A stretch of DNA of 64,000 bases from Mayfieldus profundus (GCA_038040325.1 JBBPIM010000005.1:1-64000), one strand, 5' to 3'. Numbered from the stretch's first letter, positions 42,360 through 51,089 are shown. Notes: generated by a model not told the origin, from the letters alone. Program-made: numbers and translations.

Positions 42360-44042
42360 TCACGCAGCCGCCAGCAGCTCCTGCGCGTGGCGGCTCGCCG
42401 CCTTGTCGGAGCGGTCGGCGCCCAGCATGCGGCAAATCTCGGCCACCAGCTCCTCGCCGTCCACCTGCTCGACCTCGGCGCGGGTCTCGCCCTTTCGCAT
42501 CTCCTTGGTGATGCGGAAATGCGCGGATGCGAGCGAAGCCACCTGCGGCAGGTGGGTGATGCAGATCACCTGGCGCCCCTCCCCCAGCCGGCGCAGGCGC
42601 TCACCAACGGTGCGCGCGGTGTTGCCCCCGACGCCTGCATCGATCTCGTCGAAGCAGACCGTCGCGGCGCCCGCCGCCGACCCGAGGTCGGTGAGGGCCA
42701 GCATCACCCGCGAAAGCTCTCCGCCCGAGGCGGCATCCCGCAGCGGGGCGGGCTCGATCCCGGGGTTGGTGGCAACCCGGAAGGTCACCGACTCCGCCCC
42801 CGCGGGGCCGAATCCGCCGGGGCTCGGGTCAAGCACGATCTCCAGCTTCGCCCCCGGCATCGCCAGCTGCTCGAGCTCGACGGCTACGCGCTTTTCCAGC
42901 TTGCGCGCGGCCTTGCGACGGGTGGCCGACAGCGCGGCAGCCAGCTCGCCGCGATGGCGCTCGGTCTCGACGAGGCTCGCCTCCAGCTCGGCACCCCGCT
43001 CCTCGGCGTTCTCCAGCCGGTCGATCTCGCCCCGGCAGCGCTCGGCGTGGGCCAGGACCGACTCGATCGAGCCGCCGTGCTTGCGCTCGAGGCGGTCCAG
43101 CGCGTCGAGGCGCTCCTCGACGGCCGCCAGACGGCCCGGGTCGGCCTCGAGCCGCTCCAGGTAGGAGCGAAGCTCCGCCGCCGCATCGCTCAGTTCGACA
43201 GCCAGGCCACCGACGCGCTCGGCGATCGCGTCCAGGTCCCCGTCGGCCCCGGCTGGTCCCCGCAGGGCGCCCTCGGCCTCCGCCAACGCCGATGCGGCCC
43301 CTCCCCCGTCCTCCTCGGCACCGCTGATCCCGGCCAGCGCAGCGCCAGCCCCCGACCGCAGGCCCTCGGCATGCCCGAGCCGCGCCCGCTCGGCGGCCAG
43401 CTCAGCCTCCTCACCTGGATCTGGGGCCGCGGCCTCGATCTCCGACAGCTCGTAGCGGTACAGGTCGAGGTCGCGCTCCCGCGCGCCGTCGCGTTCCCGA
43501 AGCTCATCGAGCTCGTGCCGCAGCCGCCCGGCCTCACCGTGCATCTGCCGGTAGCGGTTCCGCATCTCGAGGTGCTCCTCGCCGGCGAACCCGTCGAGAA
43601 TCTCCAGCTGGGCCGAGGAAAGCACCAGCCTGCGGTGCTCGTGCTGGCCGTAGAAGGCGAGCAGGCGCGCTCCGAGCAGCCTCAGGTCCCCCGCCGAGGC
43701 CGACCGGCCGCCGATGAAGGCTCCGGTGCGGCCCGCCGCCGAGACGCGCCGGCCGAGCACGATCTCCGTGGCGCCCTCCGGCAGGCGCTCGGCGACCTCA
43801 ACCAGCTCCGGCTCGGCAGCCAGATCGCCCGGGAAGTCGAACACCCCCTCGACCCAGGCCTCCTCGGCACCGGGGCGCACGATCTGGGGCCGGGCGCGAC
43901 CTCCCATCAGCAGGTCGAGGGAGTGGGCGAGCACGGTCTTGCCCGCGCCGGTCTCACCGGTGATCACGGTGAAGCCCTCGCCGAGGCGCAGCTCGGCGCG
44001 CTCGATCAACAGCAGGTTCTCGATCCGCAGCTCGCGCAGCAT
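42360..44042 (-). CDS. recN: DNA repair protein RecN
   Basis: 560 residues. Walker A GETGAGKTVLAHSL near residue 30; long coiled coils (residues 150-360, very Glu/Arg/Ala-rich); ABC signature region ASGGELSRVMLAL; Walker B VCFDEIDAGVGG. SMC-like protein that holds DNA ends in double-strand break repair. SOS-induced in many bacteria. A LexA-like site lies upstream of tlyA, the first gene of the unit. Confidence 0.95.
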   Translation of the reverse strand: MLRELRIENLLLIERAELRLGEGFTVITGETGAGKTVLAHSLDLLMGGRARPQIVRPGAEEAWVEGVFDFPGDLAAEPELVEVAERLPEGATEIVLGRRVSAAGRTGAFIGGRSASAGDLRLLGARLLAFYGQHEHRRLVLSSAQLEILDGFAGEEHLEMRNRYRQMHGEAGRLRHELDELRERDGARERDLDLYRYELSEIEAAAPDPGEEAELAAERARLGHAEGLRSGAGAALAGISGAEEDGGGAASALAEAEGALRGPAGADGDLDAIAERVGGLAVELSDAAAELRSYLERLEADPGRLAAVEERLDALDRLERKHGGSIESVLAHAERCRGEIDRLENAEERGAELEASLVETERHRGELAAALSATRRKAARKLEKRVAVELEQLAMPGAKLEIVLDPSPGGFGPAGAESVTFRVATNPGIEPAPLRDAASGGELSRVMLALTDLGSAAGAATVCFDEIDAGVGGNTARTVGERLRRLGEGRQVICITHLPQVASLASAHFRITKEMRKGETRAEVEQVDGEELVAEICRMLGADRSDKAASRHAQELLAAA

Positions 44043-44107
44043 TGCCCGCCCTGTCTAGCAGTGGGCGATGACGGACTCGCCCCTCGATTGGCGCCGAAGG
44101 CTCCGCC

Positions 44108-44983
44108 TCAGTGGGCCAGGTGGCCGAACTTCTCGCTGATGCGCCGGTAGAAGCTCGAGCCCCGAACCTGGGCGAGGCTGCCCAGGTCGTGGCGGAACCC
44201 GACCTCGGCCTCGCCTCCGGGCGCCAGCTCCCCCAGCGGCTCGCCGTCCAGGGCGATCTCCACCGGCTCGCGGCCCGCGGCGTTGCCGACGTGCAGCACG
44301 TCGTCGGGCGCGACCACCAACGGGCGTGCGGTGAGTGTGTGCGGGGCGATGTAGCTCACCACGTATCCCTCCACGCCCCAGGCGAGGATCGGCCCCTGGT
44401 TGGCGAGGTTGTAGCCGGTGGATCCAGTCGGGGTGGCGGCGACGAGCCCGTCGCAGCGGACGTTGCCCACCTCCTCGCCGGTGATCCGGTAGCTGAGCTC
44501 GGCCACGCGTCCGTGCGGCCGGCGGCTGAAGGTGACGTCGTTAAGCGCCACTCCCTGCACGCCGCCGCCGGATAGTTCCAGCCCGGGCAGGCTCAGAACC
44601 TCGTAATCGCCGGAAAACGCCCGCCGCAGGCCCTCATCGAGCTGGTCGCGCTCGACCGCGGCGAGAAAGCCGATCGTCCCGAAGTTGATCCCGAACACCG
44701 GCACGTCGGTGCCGGCGTACTGACGCATCGCCCAGAGAATCGAGCCGTCGCCCCCCAGCACCAGGCAGAGGTCGGGCGCCTCCGGGAGCGACTCGCAGCG
44801 CTCGATGCCCTCCACGCCGGCCTGCTTGTCGGCCTCCTCGGGGCTGGCGACGAGCCGGCAGGACGCGCCGCCGGCCGCCTCTGCCGCCGCCGCGACGGCC
44901 TCGGCAAGCGCGGACGGGTAGGAGTGAGTGACCAGCGCCACCGTTCGAGTCGCGGCCGGAGCCTTGGCATCGCTGGCGCTCAC
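44108..44983 (-). CDS. nadK: NAD kinase
   Basis: 291 residues. LVLGGDGSILWAMRQY (GGDG), FGINFGTIGFLA, ALNDVTFSRRPHGR, ATPTGSTGYNLANQGP. Phosphorylates NAD to NADP, with ATP or polyphosphate in Actinobacteria. Overlaps tlyA by four bases (ATGA), so translationally coupled. Confidence 0.95.
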   Translation of the reverse strand: MSASDAKAPAATRTVALVTHSYPSALAEAVAAAAEAAGGASCRLVASPEEADKQAGVEGIERCESLPEAPDLCLVLGGDGSILWAMRQYAGTDVPVFGINFGTIGFLAAVERDQLDEGLRRAFSGDYEVLSLPGLELSGGGVQGVALNDVTFSRRPHGRVAELSYRITGEEVGNVRCDGLVAATPTGSTGYNLANQGPILAWGVEGYVVSYIAPHTLTARPLVVAPDDVLHVGNAAGREPVEIALDGEPLGELAPGGEAEVGFRHDLGSLAQVRGSSFYRRISEKFGHLAH

Positions 44984-45765
44984 GGCTCCACCTCACGCAC
45001 CGCTGCCTCGATAGCGGCTACGCCGCTCTTCCCCTTCGCGCACCACAGGAATGACTCCTGGTTGCCCTTCGGTCCCGGTAGCCCCGATGACGCGAACCCG
45101 AGCACCCCAAGCCCGGCCCTCCGTGCGGCCTCGGCCGCGGCCAGCAGCGCTTCGCGGCGGTCGCCGGGCGAGCGCACCACGCCACCCTTTCCGACCCGGC
45201 CGCGACCCAGCTCGAACTGCGGCTTGACGAGAGCCAGCAACTCTCCACCCGCCGGCAGGGCCGCCGCAAGCGCGGGCAGCACCTTGGCCAGGGAGATGAA
45301 GGACACGTCCACGGTCACCAGCTGCGGGGCGAACGGCAGCTCCGCCGGGTCAAGCGAGCGGGCGTTAACCTTCTCCAGCACCGTCACCCGTGGGTCGTTT
45401 CGCAACTTCCAGTCGAGCTGGCCGTGAGCGACGTCGAGAGCGGCCACCTGGGCCGCCCCGCGCTGCAACAGGCAGTCGGTGAATCCGCCCGTGGAGGCAC
45501 CGACATCGAGGCAGTCGGTACCCGCGACGTCGATCCCGAGAGTCTCCAGCGCATTCTCGAGCTTGATCCCTCCGCGAGACACGTAGGGACACGACTCCTT
45601 GACAAATAGCTCGGCCTCGGGCTCGATCATCTGGCTCGGCTTCAGGGCAACCGGCCCGTCGGCGCCGATTCGGACCGCTCCGGCCCGCACCGAGGCGGCC
45701 GCAGCGGAGCGGGACGGGAATTGCCCGCGCTCGGCGAGAAGTGCGTCGATTCGCTGCCGCGGCAT
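44980..45765 (-). CDS. tlyA: TlyA-family rRNA 2'-O-methyltransferase
   Basis: 261 residues. N-terminal S4 RNA-binding domain (MPRQRIDALLAERGQFPSRS), then an FtsJ-type methyltransferase with SAM loop CLDVGASTGGFTDCLLQRGA and VTVDVSFISL. In mycobacteria TlyA methylates 16S C1409 and 23S C1920 and its loss gives capreomycin resistance. First gene of tlyA-nadK-recN. Confidence 0.94.
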   Translation of the reverse strand: MPRQRIDALLAERGQFPSRSAAAASVRAGAVRIGADGPVALKPSQMIEPEAELFVKESCPYVSRGGIKLENALETLGIDVAGTDCLDVGASTGGFTDCLLQRGAAQVAALDVAHGQLDWKLRNDPRVTVLEKVNARSLDPAELPFAPQLVTVDVSFISLAKVLPALAAALPAGGELLALVKPQFELGRGRVGKGGVVRSPGDRREALLAAAEAARRAGLGVLGFASSGLPGPKGNQESFLWCAKGKSGVAAIEAAVREVEP

Positions 45766-45843
45766 GGCGCCAACCGTAGCGCCGATCCGCTGCCCCGGCC
45801 GGGCATCGGCGACCGCCCAGTGTGAGGGCAGTCACACACGAAT

Positions 45844-45857
45844 CGCACATACGTTCG
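45844..45857. promoter_or_regulatory. LexA-like site upstream of tlyA-nadK-recN
   Basis: CGCACATACGTTCG differs from the box at 24653 (CGAACATATGTTCG) at two positions. It is 79 bases upstream of the tlyA start and 38 bases upstream of the divergent gene at 45895. Confidence 0.4.
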
Positions 45858-45894
45858 TACTCTGAATTGACGAGAGATGACCAGGAGCTACGAG

Positions 45895-46251
45895 ATGAAG
45901 ACTCCATACAGAGGAATTCCACTTTCAATTCACGGCGCGATCGAGATCGTCGCCGCACCGGCGCTGATCCTGGCGCCGTTCCTGCTCGGCTTCGGGCAGG
46001 GCGCGGGCGCAGTTTCGATTGCCCTCGGCGCGATGCTGATGGGCCTGGCGCTCGCCACGCACACGGACAGCCGCACGATCCCGCTCACCGCCCACGCCGG
46101 CTTCGACTACGTGATCGGCGTGCTCGCAGTGCTTGCCGGCCTGGTGGCCGGGATTGGCGGAGACGCCGTGGCAACAGCCTTTTTGGCCGGGTTCGGTGCC
46201 GCACATCTGGCGCTGACCGCCTCAACGCGGTTCAGCGTCCGCGGTATCTAA
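45895..46251 (+). CDS. SPW-repeat-like small membrane protein
   Basis: 118 residues from ATG 45895, seven bases after AGGAG; an upstream in-frame ATG at 45877 is less well placed. Two similar halves, each with two helices (SIHGAIEIVAAPALILAPFLLGF; TAHAGFDYVIGVLAVLAGLVAG), as in SPW-repeat proteins. Role unknown. A strong intrinsic terminator follows at 46322. Confidence 0.7.
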   Translation: MKTPYRGIPLSIHGAIEIVAAPALILAPFLLGFGQGAGAVSIALGAMLMGLALATHTDSRTIPLTAHAGFDYVIGVLAVLAGLVAGIGGDAVATAFLAGFGAAHLALTASTRFSVRGI

Positions 46252-46296
46252 GGACCCGCCTACCTCCCACAGATCCACATATACAGAGATACATAT

Positions 46297-46330
46297 CTCT
46301 CCTCCCTGTAGTACCCCAGAGCGCCCCGCC
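46297..46330 (+). repeat. 34-bp direct repeat, left copy
   Basis: CTCTCCTCCCTGTAGTACCC plus the next 14 bases are identical to 49912-49945, and both copies run into the same terminator hairpin. Confidence 0.7.
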
Positions 46331-46350
46331 AAATGGCGGGGCGTTCTTTT
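46322..46350 (+). terminator. Intrinsic terminator
   Basis: Nine-base stem CGCCCCGCC/GGCGGGGCG, loop AAAT, then TTCTTTT. It terminates the plus-strand membrane protein gene ending at 46251. Confidence 0.85.
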
Positions 46351-46442
46351 GGCTTTCTAGAGCCAATTGAGCCGAAACGAAAACAGCCCCGAGACCCTCC
46401 GGGGGCCGCTGCGCGCCAAAATGCGCGCCAAGCGCAGCGCAG

Positions 46443-46714
46443 TCAGACGTTCGCGGGCTCGATTTCAGCGGCGCTGAGGTAGGCGTCCATGCGCTCGCGA
46501 ACCTCATCGCGGCTGCCAGGCATCAGGTGCCCGTAGGTGTCGAAGGTCGTCTGAATCTTCGAGTGCCCCATGAAGGTCTAGATCGCCTTGGGGTTGGCGC
46601 CGGAGTCGATCAGCAGCGAAGCGAAGGTGTGGCGGCACTCGTGCATCGTGATCGGCGCCAGCCCCGCGTCCTCCCACGCCTTCTTTGCTCGCCGGTCCAA
46701 GCCACCCCGTATCA
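46443..46714 (-). pseudogene. Tyrosine integrase, C-terminal remnant with nonsense codon
   Basis: The minus strand reads GLDRRAKKAW, then MHECRHTFASLLIDSGANPK (catalytic His-x-x-Arg box), GHSKIQTTFDTYGHL (catalytic His and Tyr) and a normal-looking C-terminus to a TGA at 46443. An in-frame TAG at 46580-46578 replaces one codon between the Arg box and the Tyr. Only about 90 of the usual 380-400 codons remain; homology stops at 46714 where the plus-strand membrane gene begins. Phage/ICE type, distinct from xerD. Confidence 0.85.
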
Positions 46715-46755
46715 CCCGCGGAACGTTCGAAGCTCGGAGGGTAAACTTCCGCGCC

Positions 46756-48618
46756 GTGGACGGCGCGACCCAGGGATCTGCGGGGCGATCCGCGTCGGGC
46801 CTTCGCCGCCGGCGCGGGGCGGTGGCTCGGGATGCGCTGGTGATCGGGAGCTACGCCCTTCTGGCCGTCGTCTTCACCTGGCCGGCGGTGACGAAGAGCT
46901 TCTCGAAGATCGCCAACCTGGATCCTCCCCACACCGCCTGGAGCCTGTGGTGGGTCAAGGAGCAACTTCTCTCCCTGAACAACCCCTGGCAGACCCATGA
47001 ACTGCTAGCGCCGGTTGGCACCTATCTAGCCTTCGACACCATTTCGCCTCTGGCAGGGGTGGTGCTGGCGCCGGTCACGGCAGCGCTGGGCGCGGGGCCG
47101 ACCACGAACCTGACAAGGTTTCTGGTCCCCGCCCTTTCCTCATACGTCATGTACAGGCTGGCGCTGCGTGTGGGGTTGCCGCGCTGGGTCTCGATCGTCA
47201 CCGGGGCCCTGTACGGCTGTTCCTCTGCGCTGATCTGGCGCGCCGCATACCACTTCAACCTTGCGGCCGGCGCGATCTTCCCGCCCCTGGCGCTGCTGGC
47301 GGCGATGCGCTTCCGGGCCAGCGGGCGCCGGGGAGACGCGGTTCTACTCGGCGTCACCCTCGGGGCGGCGCTGCTGGTCGATCAGAACTTCTTTCTCTAC
47401 TCGGTCGCGGTGGTGATGGCATACGCCGTGGCCGTGGCCTACGTCGATGGGAGAGAGGGTCGGCGGCACCAATTTCGCGGGTTGGTGGTGGCGGCCTGTG
47501 TAGCGCTCGCCATCGCCAGCCCGCAGCTGTGGATGATGTGGCGTCAGTGGGAGGCCGGGCAGTACGAGCAGAGCCGCGAGGTGCTGGCCACGGGTTGGGT
47601 CGCGCAGGGGTCCGGCCCGACGACGCTGCTGGCGCCGGCGGTCCCTTTCGAGCCTCGGACCGGGATCGACCTGGGGCCTTGGGCCCACGACTACGGGGAG
47701 GGTGCCTCGAGCTACGGCTGGGGTCTACTGCTACTTGCCACCGCCGGCGCCATCCTGGCGTTTCGCCGCCGCATGACACGCTGGCTCGTGGCCCTGTGGC
47801 TGGCCGCCGCCCTGCTCGCGCTGGGACCCGGCTTGGTGCTGGACGGGCACAGATACGTGCCTCTCCCGGTGACAGTGTCGGGGCAAGAGCTTTCCCTGCT
47901 ACTCCCCTACACCTACATGGTGCAACTGCCGGTGCTGGCCGATCTACACGTTCCGGCGCGAATCGGGCTCGTGGGAATGCTTCCAGCCGCTCTGCTCGCC
48001 GGTCTCGGGCTTCAGGCACTCTCCGCCCGGCGCGGACTGTGGCCCAAGGCCATGCTGACGGCGGCCGGCGTCCTCACCCTGCTCGAGCTGGGCGGCCCGA
48101 TGGTGTCGGACCGGACGATGAACTACGACCGCCTTCTGGCGCCGGTGAAGGCCGATCACTCGGACAGCATCGTCGTCGACGTTCCCCTTATCTGGGCGGC
48201 GGGACTCGGGCCGTATTACGCGGTGGGGCCTCGAAACCCTGACCTTGTAGTCAACAGCGACAGCATGCCAGTGCTGCGGGCCACCCAGCACGGGCATCCC
48301 ATTGCGGCGGGCGGAGCGGCCCGGTTGGATCCGAAAGTGTTCTCGCAATTGGCGCAGAATCGCTTTTACACCGACCTGCTGGTTCTGCAGGGGCCCACCG
48401 CTTTCGGGACCCCTCCGGGGCCCACTCTTTTGAGGACCCCTCCCCCCCGCCCGCCCCGGCCGCGCGCCGGAAGCGCGAACGCCAGGGCACTGGGGGTGGG
48501 CTGGGTCACCGTATGGCCCGGCGTCTCTCGAAGGGTGCTCCCATACCTGAGAAAGGCGGGGTTCGAACCCGTGGCGGAGGAGCGCGGGGCGCTGCTCTTC
48601 AAGGCCGGCTGGGACTGA
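46756..48618 (+). CDS. Polytopic membrane protein, GT-C/mannosyltransferase-like
   Basis: 620 residues from GTG 46756. About 11-12 helices: the first (VIGSYALLAVVFTWPAVTKSF) is followed by a loop with DPPHTAWSLWWVKEQLL, which resembles the acidic first loop of GT-C glycosyltransferases using polyprenyl-phosphate sugars. Further helices run to about residue 460. The C-terminal 150 residues form a soluble domain with a Pro/Arg-rich linker (PPPRPPRPRAG). Substrate unknown. The start of the gene coincides with the break in the integrase remnant, so it may have arrived with the element. Confidence 0.75.
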   Translation: MDGATQGSAGRSASGLRRRRGAVARDALVIGSYALLAVVFTWPAVTKSFSKIANLDPPHTAWSLWWVKEQLLSLNNPWQTHELLAPVGTYLAFDTISPLAGVVLAPVTAALGAGPTTNLTRFLVPALSSYVMYRLALRVGLPRWVSIVTGALYGCSSALIWRAAYHFNLAAGAIFPPLALLAAMRFRASGRRGDAVLLGVTLGAALLVDQNFFLYSVAVVMAYAVAVAYVDGREGRRHQFRGLVVAACVALAIASPQLWMMWRQWEAGQYEQSREVLATGWVAQGSGPTTLLAPAVPFEPRTGIDLGPWAHDYGEGASSYGWGLLLLATAGAILAFRRRMTRWLVALWLAAALLALGPGLVLDGHRYVPLPVTVSGQELSLLLPYTYMVQLPVLADLHVPARIGLVGMLPAALLAGLGLQALSARRGLWPKAMLTAAGVLTLLELGGPMVSDRTMNYDRLLAPVKADHSDSIVVDVPLIWAAGLGPYYAVGPRNPDLVVNSDSMPVLRATQHGHPIAAGGAARLDPKVFSQLAQNRFYTDLLVLQGPTAFGTPPGPTLLRTPPPRPPRPRAGSANARALGVGWVTVWPGVSRRVLPYLRKAGFEPVAEERGALLFKAGWD

Positions 48619-48977
48619 GCGGTAATACGATCCCCCAGGTCTTCATGCTTGCGGCGCTCCGGAGTACGACAGTACCGAGTTACAGCTTCTTCCTTTTTTT
48701 CAAGTGCTGTTCAGCGTTAAAGGGGGATCTGCCCGCTTCGAGCCTCACCAGCTCGACCCCGCCGCCCAAAGTCTTCGTTGCCGGAGCGAAGAGGACCGGG
48801 ACGCGCACCACCCGACGATCCCAAAGGGACGGAAAGGGCGCCGCCCCGGAGGAAAGTTGCAAGACAACCCGAGCGACCCCGCCCTCACGCACCCTGTGGT
48901 CAGTTCATGGCGCCAGGTATGGAGCCAAGTTGCAGCGGGACGCGAACCGAAGGTGCCGTTTTGGAGGGAGTTTCGGA

Positions 48978-49019
48978 TGGGCCGGGGAGGATTCGAACCT
49001 CCGACCGACGGATTATGAG
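48978..49019 (-). repeat. tRNA-Met 3' half (second locus)
   Basis: Identical to the 3' half of the tRNA at 16602, ending at the anticodon loop. The minus-strand flank contains GGGCAACGGGTGGGCAACCC (MGNGWAT-like integrase tail), as at 11995. No intact tRNA-Met lies nearby up to 64000. The rest of 48619-49232 has no gene I can support; an AT-richer patch with seven T is at 48694. Confidence 0.75.
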
Positions 49020-49232
49020 TAGGCGACTGGCGCTCGGGCTGGTTGCCGCTGATCCTTTTTCTCGCGTGCTCTGAGCCGGTTTTGTGAGCTTTTGGCTGGA
49101 AAGAGTTTGCGGCTATTTTCGGGTGCTGGGTTGCCCACCCGTTGCCCATCAGGGCAGCTACGGTTGTCCTGGGGCCATTCGAGCGGGTGCCGATGAGTCT
49201 CCGTCAGCTGACGCTGCCGCCGAAGCATCTCC

Positions 49233-49865
49233 TTACGGGCCCCCATGTTGTTCTCGCCGATTCCGGCGATGCTGCTTAGTAATTTGGAATGGCTCGCCCG
49301 GCCAGTCAGGCTCAAGTTCGAAGAACTCGGCCGGCATCGATAGCGAATCTTCCCGTCGGAGCTCGTTGGCAACTAGATCGGCGGTGGTCTGAGGCCAGGG
49401 GAGCTCTGTCGTCTCGAGGGGATTCGCGGCCCACGGGTTGGGCCAGAGGCGCGGCCAATCGCGAGCGATCCCGAACAGGCTGAAAGTGGGGGCACCGATC
49501 ACCGCGGAAACGCGTCTGCCGCTGATCGTGGTTCCGCGTTGCCAGAGACCCCGAGGAGCCCGGGCGGGCGTCGTCTCCACGGGCTCTGCGTCGGCGAGCA
49601 ACACCTGGACGACTTCCGGCCCGTAGAGCGCCTCCTCGAAATCGTGATCAGCAGAAACCCAGTGTTTGCACGCAACGGCGATTATGTAGGGCTCATCCGG
49701 CGACCCGTATCTCGACGCCTTAGAGCGCAGAGTGCTGAGGACCAGCTCGCGCATTCGGGACACGCCGCCTTGAGCCGGATAGATCGCGATCATGCGGACC
49801 GTTGGATCGTCGCGCATGTGCTCAGCTTTTGGCCAAGCCGTTCCGGGCGGTACGCGATCCCGCAT
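49233..49865 (-). CDS. Hypothetical protein, possibly an N-terminally truncated conserved family
   Basis: 210 residues; an internal ATG at 49817 would give 194. RSKASRYGSPDEPYIIAVAC, DFEEALYGPEVVQVLL, GRRVSAVIGAPTFSLFG and LWPNPWAANPL look like the C-terminal half of conserved proteins of about 300 residues in which the KASKYG-PYVIAV pattern is preceded by a nuclease-like or unknown N-terminal part. Here that part is missing. It lies between the tRNA half and the terminator repeat, so it is probably island cargo in decay. Not named. Confidence 0.55.
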   Translation of the reverse strand: MRDRVPPGTAWPKAEHMRDDPTVRMIAIYPAQGGVSRMRELVLSTLRSKASRYGSPDEPYIIAVACKHWVSADHDFEEALYGPEVVQVLLADAEPVETTPARAPRGLWQRGTTISGRRVSAVIGAPTFSLFGIARDWPRLWPNPWAANPLETTELPWPQTTADLVANELRREDSLSMPAEFFELEPDWPGEPFQITKQHRRNRREQHGGP

Positions 49866-49911
49866 GGCAGAGCGAAATCCGCTCTAGCAAGCCGATTCCG
49901 ACGGTTCTCTC

Positions 49912-49945
49912 CTCTCCTCCCTGTAGTACCCCAGAGCGCCCCGCC
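49912..49945 (+). repeat. 34-bp direct repeat, right copy
   Basis: Identical to 46297-46330. The pair brackets the integrase remnant, membrane gene, tRNA half and hypothetical gene. Confidence 0.7.
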
Positions 49946-49967
49946 TTTGTGGCGGGGCGTCTCTTTT
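49937..49967 (+). terminator. Intrinsic terminator, orphan copy
   Basis: Same nine-base stem as at 46322 with loop TTTGT and tail TCTCTTTT. No plus-strand gene precedes it, so it looks like a duplicated end. Nothing coding is seen from 49968 to 50203. Confidence 0.75.
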
Positions 49968-50203
49968 GCGTAACCCCTCTACCAGCTGACTGAGGCACAC
50001 TCCGCAGTGCCATGACTCCTGGAATCCCGGGCTCTTCGGAGGCGTCCGCTTTTCGCGCAAGGCGGCACCAAGCGCGCCGCGTAGGCCGCGGTTGACCCTC
50101 TTCCGAGCCGCTGTCCGGACAGCCCGCGTTCGGAACCCCGCTGCGCCCAGGTCGATCTATAGAGCCCGCGAACCGAGTGACCTGCCAGGCTCGCGCCGAC
50201 GGG

Positions 50204-50599
50204 CTACGACCAGAACTCGTCCCAAGCGTAGAGGTCGTGAAAGTGCTCCCGACCGTCAGTAATCCGGCCGTCCTTGAGCTGGAAGACGATGCAGTTGCCA
50301 ACATCCAGGTGCTTGCCGTCTCGCTCCGCGGTGCTGCGCTGGATGCCGACCACGCGGTCGTCATCATCTGCAAGCAAGTGCTGCAGCTCGGCCCGGAAGG
50401 TGCCCCCCGTCTCCTGCGCAATCTGTCCGAAGTAGGCAAGAGTCGCATCGCGGCCCTGGTAGTCGTTGGCCATCGAGCTCCGCCCCGGCAAGTGCCACAC
50501 AACGCTCTCGTCGAAGATTTCGATGAGCGTGTCCATGTCGCCCGTGTTGAAGGCCTCGTAAGCGCGCCGCATGATCGCTACGTTTTCATCTGCTCCCAT
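50204..50599 (-). CDS. SnoaL-like NTF2-fold protein
   Basis: 131 residues, intact: NVAIMRRAYEAFNTGDMDTL, WHLPGRSSMANDYQGRDATL, ELQHLLADDDDRVVGI, VFQLKDGRITDGREHFHDL, AWDEFWS. The typical residue set of the nuclear-transport-factor-2 fold lines a polar pocket. Enzymatic or binding role unknown. AGGAGG-type sequence lies just before the ATG at 50599. Confidence 0.85.
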   Translation of the reverse strand: MGADENVAIMRRAYEAFNTGDMDTLIEIFDESVVWHLPGRSSMANDYQGRDATLAYFGQIAQETGGTFRAELQHLLADDDDRVVGIQRSTAERDGKHLDVGNCIVFQLKDGRITDGREHFHDLYAWDEFWS

Positions 50600-50719
50600 C
50601 GTTTTCCTCCTGTTCGCTGGTCTCAGTCCGTGTGCGAACCTAACACCTTGGCTACGTCCCGGTTGGGACCGTAAGCGACGGCAGAGTCAAACCTGTCGGA
50701 ATTGGGCGGTACTCCTGGA

Positions 50720-50780
50720 AGCCGTGGGGCTGGGGGCACGCGGGCGCGTGCGAGATACTGCGCGGGCGATGTCGCAGGAG
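50720..50780 (+). repeat. SnoaL tail/leader repeat, copy 1
   Basis: GGAAGCCGTGG...GAGATACTGCGCGGGCGATG then TCGCAGGAG is repeated at 51222-51285. In frame it reads LEAVGL (end of one SnoaL gene), a GATACT -10 element, then MSQE (start of another), so it is the junction of two tandem SnoaL genes. Confidence 0.55.
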
Positions 50781-50816
50781 CGCGACGACACTTCCCACAG
50801 AGGAGGAGAGAGAGAG

Positions 50817-51089
50817 ATGATCCTGGCAACGACGACGGTCGAGGACTTCGACCGCTTCTTGAATATCTTCTCAACCAAGGGCGCTGAGAAGCGAAAGCAG
50901 CACGGGTCCAAGGGTTCGACCGTCTTTCGCGATCCCAATGAGGACGACCGGGTCTGGGTGCTCTTCGACTGGGATGAGGAGGGCTTTCAGAACTTCCTCT
51001 CCGACCCCGAGGTCCCGCCGATCATCCAGGAAGCCGGGCACAAAAGTAGGCCCCAGGCGGCGGAGCTCAGCGGCCAGTATGACTCCTAG
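50817..51089 (+). CDS. Small ABM/dimeric-barrel-like protein
   Basis: 90 residues from ATG 50817 with AGAGGAGG about ten bases upstream. An in-frame ATG at 50769 would give 106 residues. TTVEDFDRFLNIFSTKGAEK, KGSTVFRDPNEDDRVWVLFD and DEEGFQNFLSDPEVPPI fit the ferredoxin-like dimeric alpha-beta barrel (ABM/YCII-like) layout. No catalytic residues can be assigned. It appears to have captured the leader of a lost SnoaL gene. Confidence 0.7.
   Translation: MILATTTVEDFDRFLNIFSTKGAEKRKQHGSKGSTVFRDPNEDDRVWVLFDWDEEGFQNFLSDPEVPPIIQEAGHKSRPQAAELSGQYDS

Noticed and set aside
41691..44150. 819-codon open frame antisense to steA, recN and nadK
   Set aside because: A shadow frame in high-GC DNA. The minus-strand genes have clear domains; this one has none.
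48513..49022. Frames ending AGEDSNLRPTDYE or MGRGGFEPPTDGL (also near 14125, 16291 and 6143)
   Set aside because: These peptides are translations of the tRNA-Met T-arm/anticodon sequence, a well-known annotation artefact.
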